A DNA stretch of 64,000 nucleotides from Streptomyces flaveus (GTDB lineage Bacteria > Actinomycetota > Actinomycetes > Streptomycetales > Streptomycetaceae). Shown here piece by piece: positions 17,266-26,283 of this stretch. The notes under the pieces are model-generated. The model was not told the origin of the DNA. It worked only from the letters and a program-made list of their open reading frames with translations, and made no database searches. The stretch covers positions 481,033 through 545,032 of the forward strand of contig NZ_BMPQ01000002.1 in assembly GCF_014647675.1 (NCBI RefSeq), read 5' to 3'. A program made the position numbers and the translations under genes. Each line of letters begins with the position of its first letter. The first letter of the stretch is position 1.

Positions 17266-20200
17266 CTGCTTGCCTCCTCGACGGTGTCCCCCTGGACGTT
17301 GTCCCCCTCGGTCTCCACGACTTGTGCTGCGCGTTCCGCTGCGGGTTCTGTGGCGCGTTCCGCGCGTTCCCCTGTCGGCGCCCGCGTCCCGGCCGTCTGC
17401 TGCTCGTCGAGCTCCGCCTCGACGTCCCGGCGGCCCTCGATCGCGCCCCGGTGGAACCCGCCCAGCCTGCGGCGCAGCGCCTCGGCGTCCACGGAGGCCG
17501 CGCGCGGCCTGGCAGCCGGTGCAGGCGCGTTGATCTTGGGCGTCCGCTTGGGCAGGCCCTTGTCGGTGACCCGCTCCGGCTCGTCCGCGACCTGTCCGTC
17601 CGTGACTTGCTCGCCTGCGACCCGCTCGCTTGCGAAACGGTCGTCGTGAGCCCGTTCGTGGGAGTCGGGGCCGATGGCGTAGGGGTCGGGGTTGCCGGCC
17701 TGGGCGGGGATGGCGATGAGCGCCATGGTGGTCTCAGGCCCGGAAGGCTCGGGTGGTTCCGAAGGCCCAGCGGGCTCCGGTGGCTCTGGGGCCTCGCCCG
17801 GCTGAGCGGACTCTGCGAGCTGAGCGGGCTCTGGTGGCTCTGGGGCCTCAGCGGGATCTGGGGCGTGGGCGGGATCTGGGGCCTCGCCCGGCTGAGCGGG
17901 CTCCTGGAGCCCAGCGGGCTGATCGAGCTCAGCGGGCTCCGGGAGCTGATCGGGCTGAGAGGGCTCAGCGGATTTCGCGGGCGCGCGCTCGGCTTCCGAT
18001 GCGGAGGGCGCGAGGGACGCCGCGTCGTCCCGTACGGCTTCCCCGGCGCCGGTGTCGGAATCGACGTCGGCTCCGGTGTCCTCCCGTACCGCCCCCTCCG
18101 CCGCCGCGATCAGCGGATCCCGGCTCGAACCGCTCGATTGGCCCGAACGGCCCTGCAGCACATTGGAGTTGACCTCGGAGTCGGCGCCGGGGAACGACAG
18201 CGAGCCGGCGCTGCCGACCGCCGGGTGGGTCGTCGACGGGACCGCTATGGCCGGTGCGGCGGCGAGCAGCGACTTGGGCAGGACCACGACCGCCGCGATA
18301 CCGCCCTGCTTCTGCTCGCGCAGCCGTACCCGTACGCCGTGCCGGTGGGCGAGCCGCGCCACCACGTACAGGCCGAGCCCGAGACCCTCGCCGCCCTCCT
18401 GGTCGTACGTGTCGTAGCTGTCATCGGGGCTGAAGTCCGAGAGGCGGGCGTTGAGCTGGTCGAGCCGCTCGGTGGTCATGCCGATGCCCTCGTCCTGTAC
18501 GGAGAGCATGACCTCGCCGCTTTCCAGGAGCCAGCCGGAGACCTCGACGGGGATGTCGGGCGGCGAGAACGACGTGGCGTTCTCCATGAGTTCGGCCACC
18601 AGGTGGCTGATGTCGTCCGCCGCGAACCCGGCGAGGTGCGCGTGTGGCGGCACCGCGGCGATCCGTACCCGTTCGTAGCGCTCGATCTCGCTGACGGCGG
18701 CGCGTACGACATCGATGAGCGGGACCGGCTCGGGGTGCTGGTGGCCGTGTTCGGCGCCCGCGAGGACCAGCAGGTTCTCGCTGTGGCGGCGCATGACGGT
18801 GGCGAAGTGGTCGAGACGGAAGAGCGTGCCGAGCCGGTCGGGGTCCTGCTCGCGCTCCTCGAGCTGCTCGATGACGGAGAGCTGCCGCTCGACGAGGCCG
18901 AGGGTGCGCAGCGAGAGGTTGACGAAGGTGCCGTGGATGTTCTGCCGTACCTGCGCCAAGTGGGCGGTGGCCTCGGCGAGTTCACTGCGCAGCTTGTCGC
19001 GCTCGTCGGCCATGTGCTGCCGACCGCCGATGAGGTGCTTGCGGTCGCTCTCCAGGGTCTTCAGCCGCTCCTGGAGCGCGACGGCGTGCGCGTGCAGGGC
19101 GTTGACGGAGCGTACGACCTGGGCGAACTCGTCGTTGCGGCCGGTGAACTTCACCGGCTCCTCGGTGGCCGGGGCGGCGGCGAGGCGGGCCGAGCCGAGG
19201 CGGAGCACGGCCAGCGGGCGGGTCAGCGTACGGGCCATGGCCGTGGAGACGCCGACGGCGAGCAGCATCAGGAAGCCGAGGAGTGCGATACGGATCTCCA
19301 GCGCGGTGACGTCGTCGTCGCGCAACTGGGCGAGATCCCTGGCCCGTTGGCTGTTGAGGGACGCCTCGATGCCGCGCATCGACTCGACGCGGGCGGAGAG
19401 CGCGGCGTCCAGTTTCTCGGTGTTGGTGCCGAGTTCGGACTCGGAGAGGGTCGCCCGGTCGACGAGGGTCGCGAGGTACCTCTCGGCGGAGGTGACGTCG
19501 GGGCCGGTCACCGTGGAGTAGTACGAGGCGCTGTCGGTGTTCGGCGCGCCGTCGTGGAAGTCGGCGAGTGCGGCCTGCTCGCGGACGTTCGCCTGCTGGG
19601 CGGCGGCGCTTAGGGCGTTGCGCGTCCTGGTGTCGGCCGCGGAAGACGTGGTCTCCCTGCTGGTCTCGCCGGTGATCGGGTCGGTGACGGTCTCGGTCCT
19701 GGTGGGCACGTTCAGCGCGGCGAGGAGCAGTCCGCGGGTGGCGGCGGCCTGCTGGACGGCGGTGTCGAGGTCGGCGAGCGCGTGCGCGCCGGAGCCCGCG
19801 CGGGGCGGCAGCTGCTCGGCCAGGTCCTCGGCGAGGCCGTGGAGTTCGGTGATGGCGGCGGAGTACGCCCGATGCGCTTCGAGAGCGGTGCTCTCACCGG
19901 TGAGCGCTGCTCTGCGTACGGAAGCGATCTCGTCGAGGTCCTTGCGCAGCTCGGCGGGCGCCTCCTCGGTGCTCAGCTCGTCGACCTGCCGGTCGACGCG
20001 GGCGCTGTGCCGTTCGGAGGGGCCCTCGCCGTCGGGGCGGCCGGCCGCGATGTAGGAGGTGACCTCGTCGCGTTCGTCGGCGAGCGCGTGGGCGAGGGTC
20101 AGCGCGTCCTTGGTGTGATCGGCGAGCGTGACCAGGTTCTGGGAGTCGTTCAGGTCGCTGGAGGCGGTGACGATGGAGGGGGTACCGGCTCCGGCGATCG

Positions 20201-20393
20201 CGGCGGCCACGACGGCGACGGCGACGATCAGCCGGGTGCGTACGTGGGCGGGGCGGCCTTTTCCTGCGGGGTCGGGGCGACCGGGCTCTCGCGCCGGGGA
20301 GTTCGGGGAGCCCGGCGGGCGCCCGGAGGCCTCGTTCGAGGCCGTCTGATTGCCTTTGCGCCGAGGCCGCATCTTCTGCACCGATGCTCGCAT
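17262..20393 (-). CDS. cvnA: Conservon sensor kinase (CvnA type)
   Basis: A large membrane histidine-kinase-like protein of about 1043 aa. It has a basic N-terminus, TM1 about 53-75, an extracellular NIT-type helical domain to about 345, TM2 about 350-372, HAMP, a long helix, FRLDHFATVMRRHSEN, and HATPase_c (ELMENATSFSPP, DEGIGMT, GLGLGLYVVARLA). A very long disordered tail follows, rich in Glu-Pro-Ala (repeats like PEPAQ/PGEAPEPPE), ending with a conserved arginine-rich segment. Start ATG at 20393 is preferred over 20372. It heads the A-B-C-D operon. Confidence 0.9.
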   Translation of the reverse strand: MRASVQKMRPRRKGNQTASNEASGRPPGSPNSPAREPGRPDPAGKGRPAHVRTRLIVAVAVVAAAIAGAGTPSIVTASSDLNDSQNLVTLADHTKDALTLAHALADERDEVTSYIAAGRPDGEGPSERHSARVDRQVDELSTEEAPAELRKDLDEIASVRRAALTGESTALEAHRAYSAAITELHGLAEDLAEQLPPRAGSGAHALADLDTAVQQAAATRGLLLAALNVPTRTETVTDPITGETSRETTSSAADTRTRNALSAAAQQANVREQAALADFHDGAPNTDSASYYSTVTGPDVTSAERYLATLVDRATLSESELGTNTEKLDAALSARVESMRGIEASLNSQRARDLAQLRDDDVTALEIRIALLGFLMLLAVGVSTAMARTLTRPLAVLRLGSARLAAAPATEEPVKFTGRNDEFAQVVRSVNALHAHAVALQERLKTLESDRKHLIGGRQHMADERDKLRSELAEATAHLAQVRQNIHGTFVNLSLRTLGLVERQLSVIEQLEEREQDPDRLGTLFRLDHFATVMRRHSENLLVLAGAEHGHQHPEPVPLIDVVRAAVSEIERYERVRIAAVPPHAHLAGFAADDISHLVAELMENATSFSPPDIPVEVSGWLLESGEVMLSVQDEGIGMTTERLDQLNARLSDFSPDDSYDTYDQEGGEGLGLGLYVVARLAHRHGVRVRLREQKQGGIAAVVVLPKSLLAAAPAIAVPSTTHPAVGSAGSLSFPGADSEVNSNVLQGRSGQSSGSSRDPLIAAAEGAVREDTGADVDSDTGAGEAVRDDAASLAPSASEAERAPAKSAEPSQPDQLPEPAELDQPAGLQEPAQPGEAPDPAHAPDPAEAPEPPEPAQLAESAQPGEAPEPPEPAGPSEPPEPSGPETTMALIAIPAQAGNPDPYAIGPDSHERAHDDRFASERVAGEQVTDGQVADEPERVTDKGLPKRTPKINAPAPAARPRAASVDAEALRRRLGGFHRGAIEGRRDVEAELDEQQTAGTRAPTGERAERATEPAAERAAQVVETEGDNVQGDTVEEASS

Positions 20394-20750
20394 TCTTGAC
20401 TCGTGTACCCATGGGCCCGGGTGACGATCAGTAAACAGACGTGTCGCCACCGTTACGGCTTCCGACCCTCCCAGTGCCGGTGGGCGGTGGCCGCGCAACG
20501 CCTGACCCACCACCCAAAGGAGTGAACCCCGGTGGGGCAGGGGTGGGCAAGTTCTTCTGGCCAGTGCAGCGACCTTGCGCGGCGGGCCGGTTGGACTCCC
20601 ACAGCGGCCGGTGGCAAGATGCGCCGCCACGCCCCGGCGGAGCCTTTTATTCCGCCCCATTTCAGGCGCGTGACCTGCCGCTCCGCGCCAATTCGGCGAC
20701 GATTGCCAGCCTTTGAAGAAGCTTGTGAAGAGCTCGTGCAGACTGGCCGA
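20394..20750. other. Divergent intergenic region, no gene seen
   Basis: The 357-bp gap lies between the conservon kinase and the PP2C gene and should contain both promoters. I find no convincing ORF, RNA gene or strong palindrome. A short A/T-richer patch (CTTTTATTCC around 20645) is the likeliest promoter area. Confidence 0.4.
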
Positions 20751-21536
20751 ATGCGTACGGAACTGATCTCGGTGCCCGGCGACCCCGCCCGCCCGAACGA
20801 GGACTACGCGGCGGCCGGGCTCCCGGCCTCCGGTCAGGGCGGTTCGCTTGTCGTGCTTGACGGTGTGACTCCGCCGGCCACCGAGGTGGACTGTCGGCAT
20901 TCGGTCCCGTGGTTCACGGCGCGGCTCGGCGGAGCGCTGGGGGAACTGTCCGTTTCACGCCGAGATCTGCCCCTCACCGAGGTGCTGGGCCAGGCCATCT
21001 CACGAACCGCTGACGCCCATCGCACCACATGTGACCTTTCTCACCCACGAACCCCTCAGGCCACTGTGGTCCTCGCTCGCTGGTCCGCGCACGAGGTCGA
21101 GTACCTGGTCCTGTCCGACTCCGCCCTCCTCGCCGAGTCCCCCTCCGGCACGGTCACCCCGCTCCTCGACGACCGCCTCTCCCGCGTCCCCCGCACCTCC
21201 CTGGCCACACACGCGATCACCGACGCGACGATCCGCAACAAGGAGGGCGGCTTCTTCACGGCCGCCGCGGATCCCTCGGTGGCGGCACGCGCGGTGACCG
21301 GCACTCTCCCGCGCGCCGACGTCCGCACGCTCACCGCCCTGACGGACGGCGCCACACGCTGGGTGGACAAGTTCCGCCAGGGCGACTGGGCCGACCTCGT
21401 CACGCTGGTACGCAAGGAGGGCGGCCAGGCGCTCGTCGACCGGGTACGGGAGCTGGAACGGGCCGATACGGGAAGGGAGTTCCTGGGGCGGAGCAAGACG
21501 CATGATGACGCGACGGTGGTGTACGTGGAGCTGTGA
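20751..21536 (+). CDS. PP2C-family protein phosphatase
   Basis: A 261-aa protein resembling PPM/PP2C Ser/Thr phosphatases. It has NEDYAAA near residue 17, VLDGVTPP near 37, YLVLSDSALLAESP near 121, LTDGATRW near 201 and HDDATVV at the C-terminus, which together supply the metal-binding Asp residues. It lies divergent from the conservon and could reverse Ser/Thr phosphorylation in that system, though this is inference from position only. No transmembrane segment is visible. Confidence 0.8.
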   Translation: MRTELISVPGDPARPNEDYAAAGLPASGQGGSLVVLDGVTPPATEVDCRHSVPWFTARLGGALGELSVSRRDLPLTEVLGQAISRTADAHRTTCDLSHPRTPQATVVLARWSAHEVEYLVLSDSALLAESPSGTVTPLLDDRLSRVPRTSLATHAITDATIRNKEGGFFTAAADPSVAARAVTGTLPRADVRTLTALTDGATRWVDKFRQGDWADLVTLVRKEGGQALVDRVRELERADTGREFLGRSKTHDDATVVYVEL

Positions 21537-21558
21537 TCCACTCGTACTCCCCCGGAGG

Positions 21559-22041
21559 TCAGCCCTCACTCCTCCGGTTCAACTGGTTCAGCAGCCGGGC
21601 CAGTTCGGCGACCTCTTTGCGATCCCAGTTGGCGAGCTGGCGCACGTAACGCGCCCGTCGCGCATCCCGGACCATACGGAACCTGGCCCGCCCCTCCTCC
21701 GTGAGGTGGACCAGCCAGGCGCGGCCGTCGGCGGGGTCGGGCTCGCGGGCGATGAGGCCCAGCTCTTCGAGGGCCCTCAACTGCCGGGACATGGTGGCCT
21801 TGCCGACGCCGATGAAGGCGGCGAGCTCGGTGGCACGCTGACCGCTGCGCTCATCCAGGCGTGCGAGCAGCCCGTACGCGGCGGACTCCAGATCGGGGTG
21901 GACCTCCCGGGCCATCTCCCCGGAGGAGGCCCTCGCGCGCCGCAGGAGAACGGTCAACTCCCGCTCCAGGGCCAGGAACTCCTGATCCACACCCTGCCCC
22001 GACCGCAACGGCTGCTCCTCACCGTTTCCGCCCTCGCCCAC
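21559..22041 (-). CDS. MarR family transcriptional regulator
   Basis: A 160-aa winged-helix regulator. The DNA-binding core is SGQRATELAAFIGVGKATMSRQLRALEELGLI (residues about 66-97), and the wing follows with EPDPADGRAWLVHLTEEG. The start codon is GTG with only weak Shine-Dalgarno character. It probably binds a phenolic or other small ligand. Its nearest divergent neighbour is lon's terminator region, so the regulon is not obvious; autoregulation is likely. Confidence 0.9.
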   Translation of the reverse strand: MGEGGNGEEQPLRSGQGVDQEFLALERELTVLLRRARASSGEMAREVHPDLESAAYGLLARLDERSGQRATELAAFIGVGKATMSRQLRALEELGLIAREPDPADGRAWLVHLTEEGRARFRMVRDARRARYVRQLANWDRKEVAELARLLNQLNRRSEG

Positions 22042-22311
22042 ATCGGCCCCTGACTCTGCTTCCCGATCCTGAAAGTTGGCCGAAGCTTAGTCATTCCCGC
22101 AGCTCCGGGGGTATTTCCGGGCTGCGGGCGCCCCGAGAAGCAGACCAGGGCACGTGCGCCCCGTCAGGGCGCGGGAAGCCGCAGGCTTTTGCTTTTAGGG
22201 GCGCGGGGCTGTATCGATTTGCGGCTCCGCCGCGTGGGCGCGACCAGCCACAACGAACCTGCACCCGGCAACGAACCCAAAACCCACCCCCACCCCACCC
22301 GGCCGTATGCC
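22042..22311. repeat. Intergenic region with dispersed repeat motif
   Basis: This region lies between the MarR and lon genes. Bases 22196-22251 carry the dispersed motif AGGGGCGCGGGGCTG...GTGGGCGCGACCAGCCA. They are nearly identical to 14330-14385, including the interrupting sequence GCGGCTCCGCCGCGTG, itself a small hairpin. An upstream half GAAGCCGCAGGCTT is also shared with 38.56 kb. No gene is seen. Confidence 0.75.
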
Positions 22312-22346
22312 GAAGACCCGGGCCCCGCAAGGGGACCCGGGTCTTC
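22312..22346 (-). terminator. Terminator hairpin of lon with GCAA tetraloop
   Basis: Arms GAAGACCCGGGCCCC and GGGG-A-CCCGGGTCTTC form a 15-bp stem with one bulged A closed by a GNRA loop. It lies 18 nt beyond the lon stop codon. Confidence 0.85.
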
Positions 22347-22363
22347 ATTCCCGATGGCGTCCG

Positions 22364-24781
22364 TCACGCCGCCACCGGAACCTCCGGAGCCGCCCCGTTC
22401 GTAGCCGGCGACAGCGCCAGCTCCAGCACCTGGCGGACGTCCGTGACGGCGTGGACGTCGAGCTTCTCCAGAACCTCGGCGGGGACGTCGTCCAGGTCGG
22501 GCTCGTTGCGCTTGGGGATGATGACGGTGGTGACACCGGCCCGATGCGCGGCCAGCAGCTTCTGCTTGACGCCGCCGATGGGCAGCACCCGCCCGGTCAG
22601 CGAGACCTCACCTGTCATCGCCACATCCGTACGCACGAGCCGCCCGCTCAGCAGCGACGCGAGAGCCGTCGTCATCGTGACGCCCGCGCTCGGTCCGTCC
22701 TTGGGGACCGCGCCCGCCGGGAAGTGGATGTGCACGCCCCGGTCCTTCAAGTCGGCCACGGGCAGCTCGAGTTCGGCGCCGTGCGAGCGGAGGAAGGAGA
22801 GCGCGATCTTCGCGGACTCCTTCATCACGTCGCCCAGCTGACCCGTGAGGGTCAGACCCGCGGCTCCCGTCTCCGGATCGGCCAGCGACGCCTCCACGTA
22901 CAGCACGTCACCACCCGCGCCGGTGACCGCGAGCCCGGTGGCGACACCGGGGACGGCCGTACGACGCTCGGCCGGGTCCTGGGCGGACTCGGGCACATGG
23001 TGCGGCCGGCCGATCAGCTCACGCAGATCGCCCTCGCCGACGGTGAACGGCAGCTTCCGCTCGCCGAGTTCGTGCTGAGCGGCGACCTTGCGGAGCAGCC
23101 GTGCGATGGCCCGCTCCAGGTTTCGTACACCCGCTTCCCGCGTGTACTCACCGGCGAGCTTGCGCAACGCGCTCTCGTCCAGGGCGACTTCGGCCTCCTC
23201 CAGACCGGCCCTCTCCAACTGCCGCGGCAGCAGGTGGTCCCGGGCGATGACGACCTTCTCGTCCTCGGTGTAGCCGTCGAGCCGCACCAGCTCCATCCGG
23301 TCGAGCAGCGCCTCCGGAATGGCTTCCAGGACGTTGGCCGTGGCCAGGAACACCACGTCGCTCAGGTCGAGTTCGACCTCCAGGTAGTGGTCGCGGAAGG
23401 TGTGGTTCTGGGCGGGGTCGAGGACTTCGAGCAGGGCGGCGGCGGGGTCGCCCCGGAAGTCGGAGCCGACCTTGTCGATCTCGTCCAGGAGCACGACCGG
23501 GTTCATGGACCCGGCCTCCTTGATGGCGCGGACGATACGACCGGGCAGCGCGCCCACGTACGTACGCCGGTGACCGCGGATCTCGGCCTCGTCGCGTACG
23601 CCACCGAGGGCGACCCGTACGAACTTCCGCCCCATCGCGTGCGCGACGGACTCGCCGAGGCTGGTCTTGCCGACACCGGGCGGGCCGACGAGCGCGAGCA
23701 CGGCACCGCCGCGGCGACCGCCCACGACTCCCAGCCCTCGCTCCAGGCGCCGCTTGCGCACGGCGAGGTACTCGGTGATCCGCTCCTTCACGTCCTGCAG
23801 CCCGGCGTGCTCGGCGTCGAGGATGGCCTGGGCGCCCTGGATGTCGTACTCGTCCTGCGTGCGCTCGTTCCAGGGCAGCTCGAGCACGGTGTCGAGCCAG
23901 GTCCGGATCCAGGAGCCCTCGGGCGACTGGTCGCTCGACCGCTCCAGCTTGTCGACCTCCTTGAGGGCGGCCTCACGGACCTTCTCGGGAAGGTCGGCGG
24001 CCTCGACTCGGGCCCGGTAGTCGTCGGACTCCTCGCCTTCCTGCTCACCGTTCAGCTCGCGCAGCTCCTTGCGTACGGCTTCGAGCTGCCGCCGCAGCAG
24101 GAACTCGCGCTGCTGCTTGTCGACGCCTTCCTGTACGTCCTTGGCGATGGACTCGGCGACGTCCTGCTCGGCGAGGTGCTCGCGGAGCTGCTCGGTGGCG
24201 AGCTTGAGGCGGGCGACGGGGTCGGCGGTCTCGAGGAGCTCGACCTTCTGCGCGGTGGTCAGGAAGGGCGAGTACCCGGAGTTGTCGGCCAGGGCGGACA
24301 CGTCGTCGATCGCCTGCACCCGGTCGACCACCTGCCAGGCGGCGCGCTTGCGCAGCCAGCTGGTGGCAAGGGCCTTGTACTCCTTGACGAGCTCGGCGGC
24401 GTGACCGGGCAGCGGATCGGGCACGCTCTCGTCCAGCCGGGTCCCCTCGACCCACAGCGCGGCTCCGGGCCCGGTGGTCCCGGCCCCGATCTTCACCCGC
24501 CCGCGCCCGCGGATCAGCGCGCCCGGGTCACCGTCGGCCAGCCGGCCGACCTGCTCGACGGTCCCGAGCACACCCGTACTCGCGTATGTCCCGTCGATGC
24601 GTGGAACAAGCAGTACCTTCGGCTTGCTACTCCCACTGGAACGCGCGGCGGCCTGTGCGGCCTCCACCGCGGCTCGTACATCGGCGTCGTTCAGGTCCAG
24701 GGGCACCACCATTCCGGGCAGCACGACCTCTTCGTCGAGCGGCAGCACGGGCAGGGTGAGCGGTGTGGACGTCGAAGTCAT
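22364..24781 (-). CDS. lon: ATP-dependent protease Lon
   Basis: An 805-aa Lon protease that degrades misfolded and regulatory proteins in the cytoplasm as a homohexamer. It has an N-terminal substrate-binding domain (1-310), an AAA+ module with Walker A GPPGVGKTSLG near residue 367 and Walker B VVLLDEIDK, and a C-terminal protease domain. The catalytic Ser is in KDGPSAGVTM near 694 and the Lys in GGVKQKLLAA near 737. Start 24781 is preferred over an ATG at 24802, because the latter falls next to the operator. Expression is probably heat/stress controlled through the HAIR and ClgR-like boxes upstream. Confidence 0.97.
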   Translation of the reverse strand: MTSTSTPLTLPVLPLDEEVVLPGMVVPLDLNDADVRAAVEAAQAAARSSGSSKPKVLLVPRIDGTYASTGVLGTVEQVGRLADGDPGALIRGRGRVKIGAGTTGPGAALWVEGTRLDESVPDPLPGHAAELVKEYKALATSWLRKRAAWQVVDRVQAIDDVSALADNSGYSPFLTTAQKVELLETADPVARLKLATEQLREHLAEQDVAESIAKDVQEGVDKQQREFLLRRQLEAVRKELRELNGEQEGEESDDYRARVEAADLPEKVREAALKEVDKLERSSDQSPEGSWIRTWLDTVLELPWNERTQDEYDIQGAQAILDAEHAGLQDVKERITEYLAVRKRRLERGLGVVGGRRGGAVLALVGPPGVGKTSLGESVAHAMGRKFVRVALGGVRDEAEIRGHRRTYVGALPGRIVRAIKEAGSMNPVVLLDEIDKVGSDFRGDPAAALLEVLDPAQNHTFRDHYLEVELDLSDVVFLATANVLEAIPEALLDRMELVRLDGYTEDEKVVIARDHLLPRQLERAGLEEAEVALDESALRKLAGEYTREAGVRNLERAIARLLRKVAAQHELGERKLPFTVGEGDLRELIGRPHHVPESAQDPAERRTAVPGVATGLAVTGAGGDVLYVEASLADPETGAAGLTLTGQLGDVMKESAKIALSFLRSHGAELELPVADLKDRGVHIHFPAGAVPKDGPSAGVTMTTALASLLSGRLVRTDVAMTGEVSLTGRVLPIGGVKQKLLAAHRAGVTTVIIPKRNEPDLDDVPAEVLEKLDVHAVTDVRQVLELALSPATNGAAPEVPVAA

Positions 24782-24803
24782 GGTCTCCCCTATGGCAGTC
24801 AAG

Positions 24804-24822
24804 TTGAGTTATGCAGACTCAA
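24804..24822 (-). promoter_or_regulatory. HAIR operator (HspR) upstream of lon
   Basis: TTGAGT-N7-ACTCAA matches the HspR-associated inverted repeat CTTGAGT-N7-ACTCAAG apart from the outermost bases. It lies 22 nt upstream of the lon start. Streptomyces lon is a known HspR target, so heat de-repression is expected. Confidence 0.9.
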
Positions 24823-24860
24823 TGCACAGGGGTTGTGGAATGTTCCCCGCGCTGGGGACC

Positions 24861-24878
24861 GTTCGCTGTCAGCGATCA
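24861..24878 (-). promoter_or_regulatory. ClgR-like box upstream of lon
   Basis: Read on the lon strand, TGATCGCTGACAGCGAAC fits every defined position of the actinobacterial ClgR consensus WNNWCGCYNANRGCGWWS as I recall it. ClgR activates clp and lon genes in Streptomyces. It sits about 40 bp upstream of the HAIR element, a plausible activator position. Confidence 0.75.
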
Positions 24879-24946
24879 CAGAGCACTACGCTCTCCTCCT
24901 TGAGGAAGGCGGCGAACAAAGATCACGCGAGCGGCAGACTGACCCC

Positions 24947-25540
24947 ATGACCGCATCGGATCCCAAGGCTGACCTTCGCTTTTACCTCCAGTCCGCCCGC
25001 GATGCCCTGCTGTGGAAGCTCGAAGGGCTCTCGGAGTACGACACCCGCCGCCCACTGACGCCGACCGGCACCAACCTCCTGGGCCTGGTGAAACACGCGG
25101 CAACCCCGGAGCTGGGCTACCTCGGCGACACCTTCGGACGACCGTCCGGCGAGCCGCTGCCCTGGCTCGACGAGGGTGCTGAGCCCAACGCGGACATGTG
25201 GGCCACCGCCGACGAGTCACGCGAGTACATCGTGGGGCTCTACCACCGGGCGTGGGCGCACGCGGACGCGACGATCGACGCACTGACGCTGGACACGACC
25301 GGCAGGGTGCCGTGGTGGCCCGACGGCAGGGACGAGGTGACGTTGCATCATGCCGTCGTGCGCGTGATCGCTGATACGCACCGGCACGCCGGGCACGCCG
25401 ACATCGTCCGGGAACTCATGGACGGCGCCGTGGGGATGAACAAGGGCAACGACAGCATGCCGCCGGGTGACTCGGCATGGTGGGAGAACCATCGAAGCCG
25501 ACTGGAGCGTGTGGCTCGGGAAGCCGACCGAGACGCGTGA
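24947..25540 (+). CDS. DinB-family (DUF664) protein
   Basis: A 197-aa helical-bundle protein of the DinB/YfiT-like superfamily. Candidate metal-ligand histidines occur in GLVKHAATPELGYLG, TLHHAVV and DTHRHAGHADIVRELMDG. Members include mycothiol- or bacillithiol-dependent transferases, but DUF664 proteins are mostly uncharacterised. It is transcribed divergently from lon across 165 bp. Confidence 0.85.
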   Translation: MTASDPKADLRFYLQSARDALLWKLEGLSEYDTRRPLTPTGTNLLGLVKHAATPELGYLGDTFGRPSGEPLPWLDEGAEPNADMWATADESREYIVGLYHRAWAHADATIDALTLDTTGRVPWWPDGRDEVTLHHAVVRVIADTHRHAGHADIVRELMDGAVGMNKGNDSMPPGDSAWWENHRSRLERVAREADRDA

Positions 25541-25554
25541 CGTCGGACTGATGG

Positions 25555-25576
25555 GTTCGGCGGGGCATCGCCGAAC
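25555..25576. terminator. Hairpin between convergent dinB-like and HAD genes
   Basis: GTTCGGCG, loop GGGCAT, CGCCGAAC: a perfect 8-bp stem in the 38-bp gap. It probably terminates both genes. Confidence 0.6.
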
Positions 25577-25578
25577 TC

Positions 25579-26106
25579 TTAACTCAGCCCTCGGGGCGAA
25601 CCGCACGCCTCGCGCAGCCAGTCGTCGAGTACGGCGAAGTCCGTATCGACGAGGCCGACCGTGGAATCGACGCGGTGGAGGAGGGCTTGCCCTGGATGGT
25701 GCGTCGACACCCAGGCGCAATCGAGATCGGTGATCTCGTCGTCGACCCAGATGAACGGGCGCCCCGCCGCAGCCTGGACGAGGGCTCGGGTCTTCCAGTG
25801 CAGCACGCCTGCCTCGTCCTCCTCCGGCGCGTCCGGCAGGTCCGCCACCGGAAGCTCGGGCAGCCCGAGCAGGGGAGCTATCACCTCGTTGGCGTCGTCC
25901 ATCCACGCGGTGGCCCACATCAGGGTGCAGGGCAGCGCCAGCAAACGCGGACCGTGCGCGAGATCGATCTTCGCCAGCTGAGGATTCGACACGTCCTGCC
26001 AGCCGTCCCAGTCCTCAAGCGCCGAGGGAAGCCGCGCTCCCCCAACGGGCAGGAGCGTTCCATCGACGTCCAGGAAGAGCAGCGGGCGCTCCGCGTGTTC
26101 GGCCAT
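25579..26106 (-). CDS. HAD-superfamily hydrolase-like protein
   Basis: A 175-aa protein starting with the HAD motif I FLDVDGTLLPVGG (nucleophile Asp near residue 13). A later FIWVDDEITDLD segment resembles motif IV. It lacks an obvious cap domain, as in small HAD phosphatases often annotated as HAD domain-containing. It is probably a cytoplasmic phosphatase; the substrate is unknown. It is divergent from the ASCH gene, with two inverted repeats in between. Confidence 0.8.
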   Translation of the reverse strand: MAEHAERPLLFLDVDGTLLPVGGARLPSALEDWDGWQDVSNPQLAKIDLAHGPRLLALPCTLMWATAWMDDANEVIAPLLGLPELPVADLPDAPEEDEAGVLHWKTRALVQAAAGRPFIWVDDEITDLDCAWVSTHHPGQALLHRVDSTVGLVDTDFAVLDDWLREACGSPRGLS

Positions 26107-26182
26107 GGCCGCACGCTATCGGCTCGCCCCAAGCGGGCGGCTGCGCTCCATCAAGCGCTGCTGCCCACCGACAGGTGGGTCC

Positions 26183-26222
26183 GGAAAATGTGACACCTTC
26201 CCCCATCACTGTCACATTTTCC
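26183..26222. promoter_or_regulatory. 13-bp perfect inverted repeat, candidate operator
   Basis: GGAAAATGTGACA (26183-26195) and TGTCACATTTTCC (26210-26222), separated by 14 nt. It lies in the divergent gap between the HAD and ASCH genes. A shorter hairpin CCCACC-GACA-GGTGGG (26164-26179) adjoins it. The A/T-rich arms stand out from the surrounding GC-rich DNA. Confidence 0.65.
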
Positions 26223-26283
26223 CGCGCACGCCCCTCCCCCTCCCCTCCGGGGGAGGTGACCGGCCCCGGACTACCGTGACCGC

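Noticed and set aside
17322..19613. 763-codon frame opposite the conservon kinase
   Set aside because: Shadow of cvnA; composition skewed and no domain.
22307..24946. N-terminal extension of the DinB frame across lon
   Set aside because: Open only because it is antisense to lon; the real start is ATG 24947.
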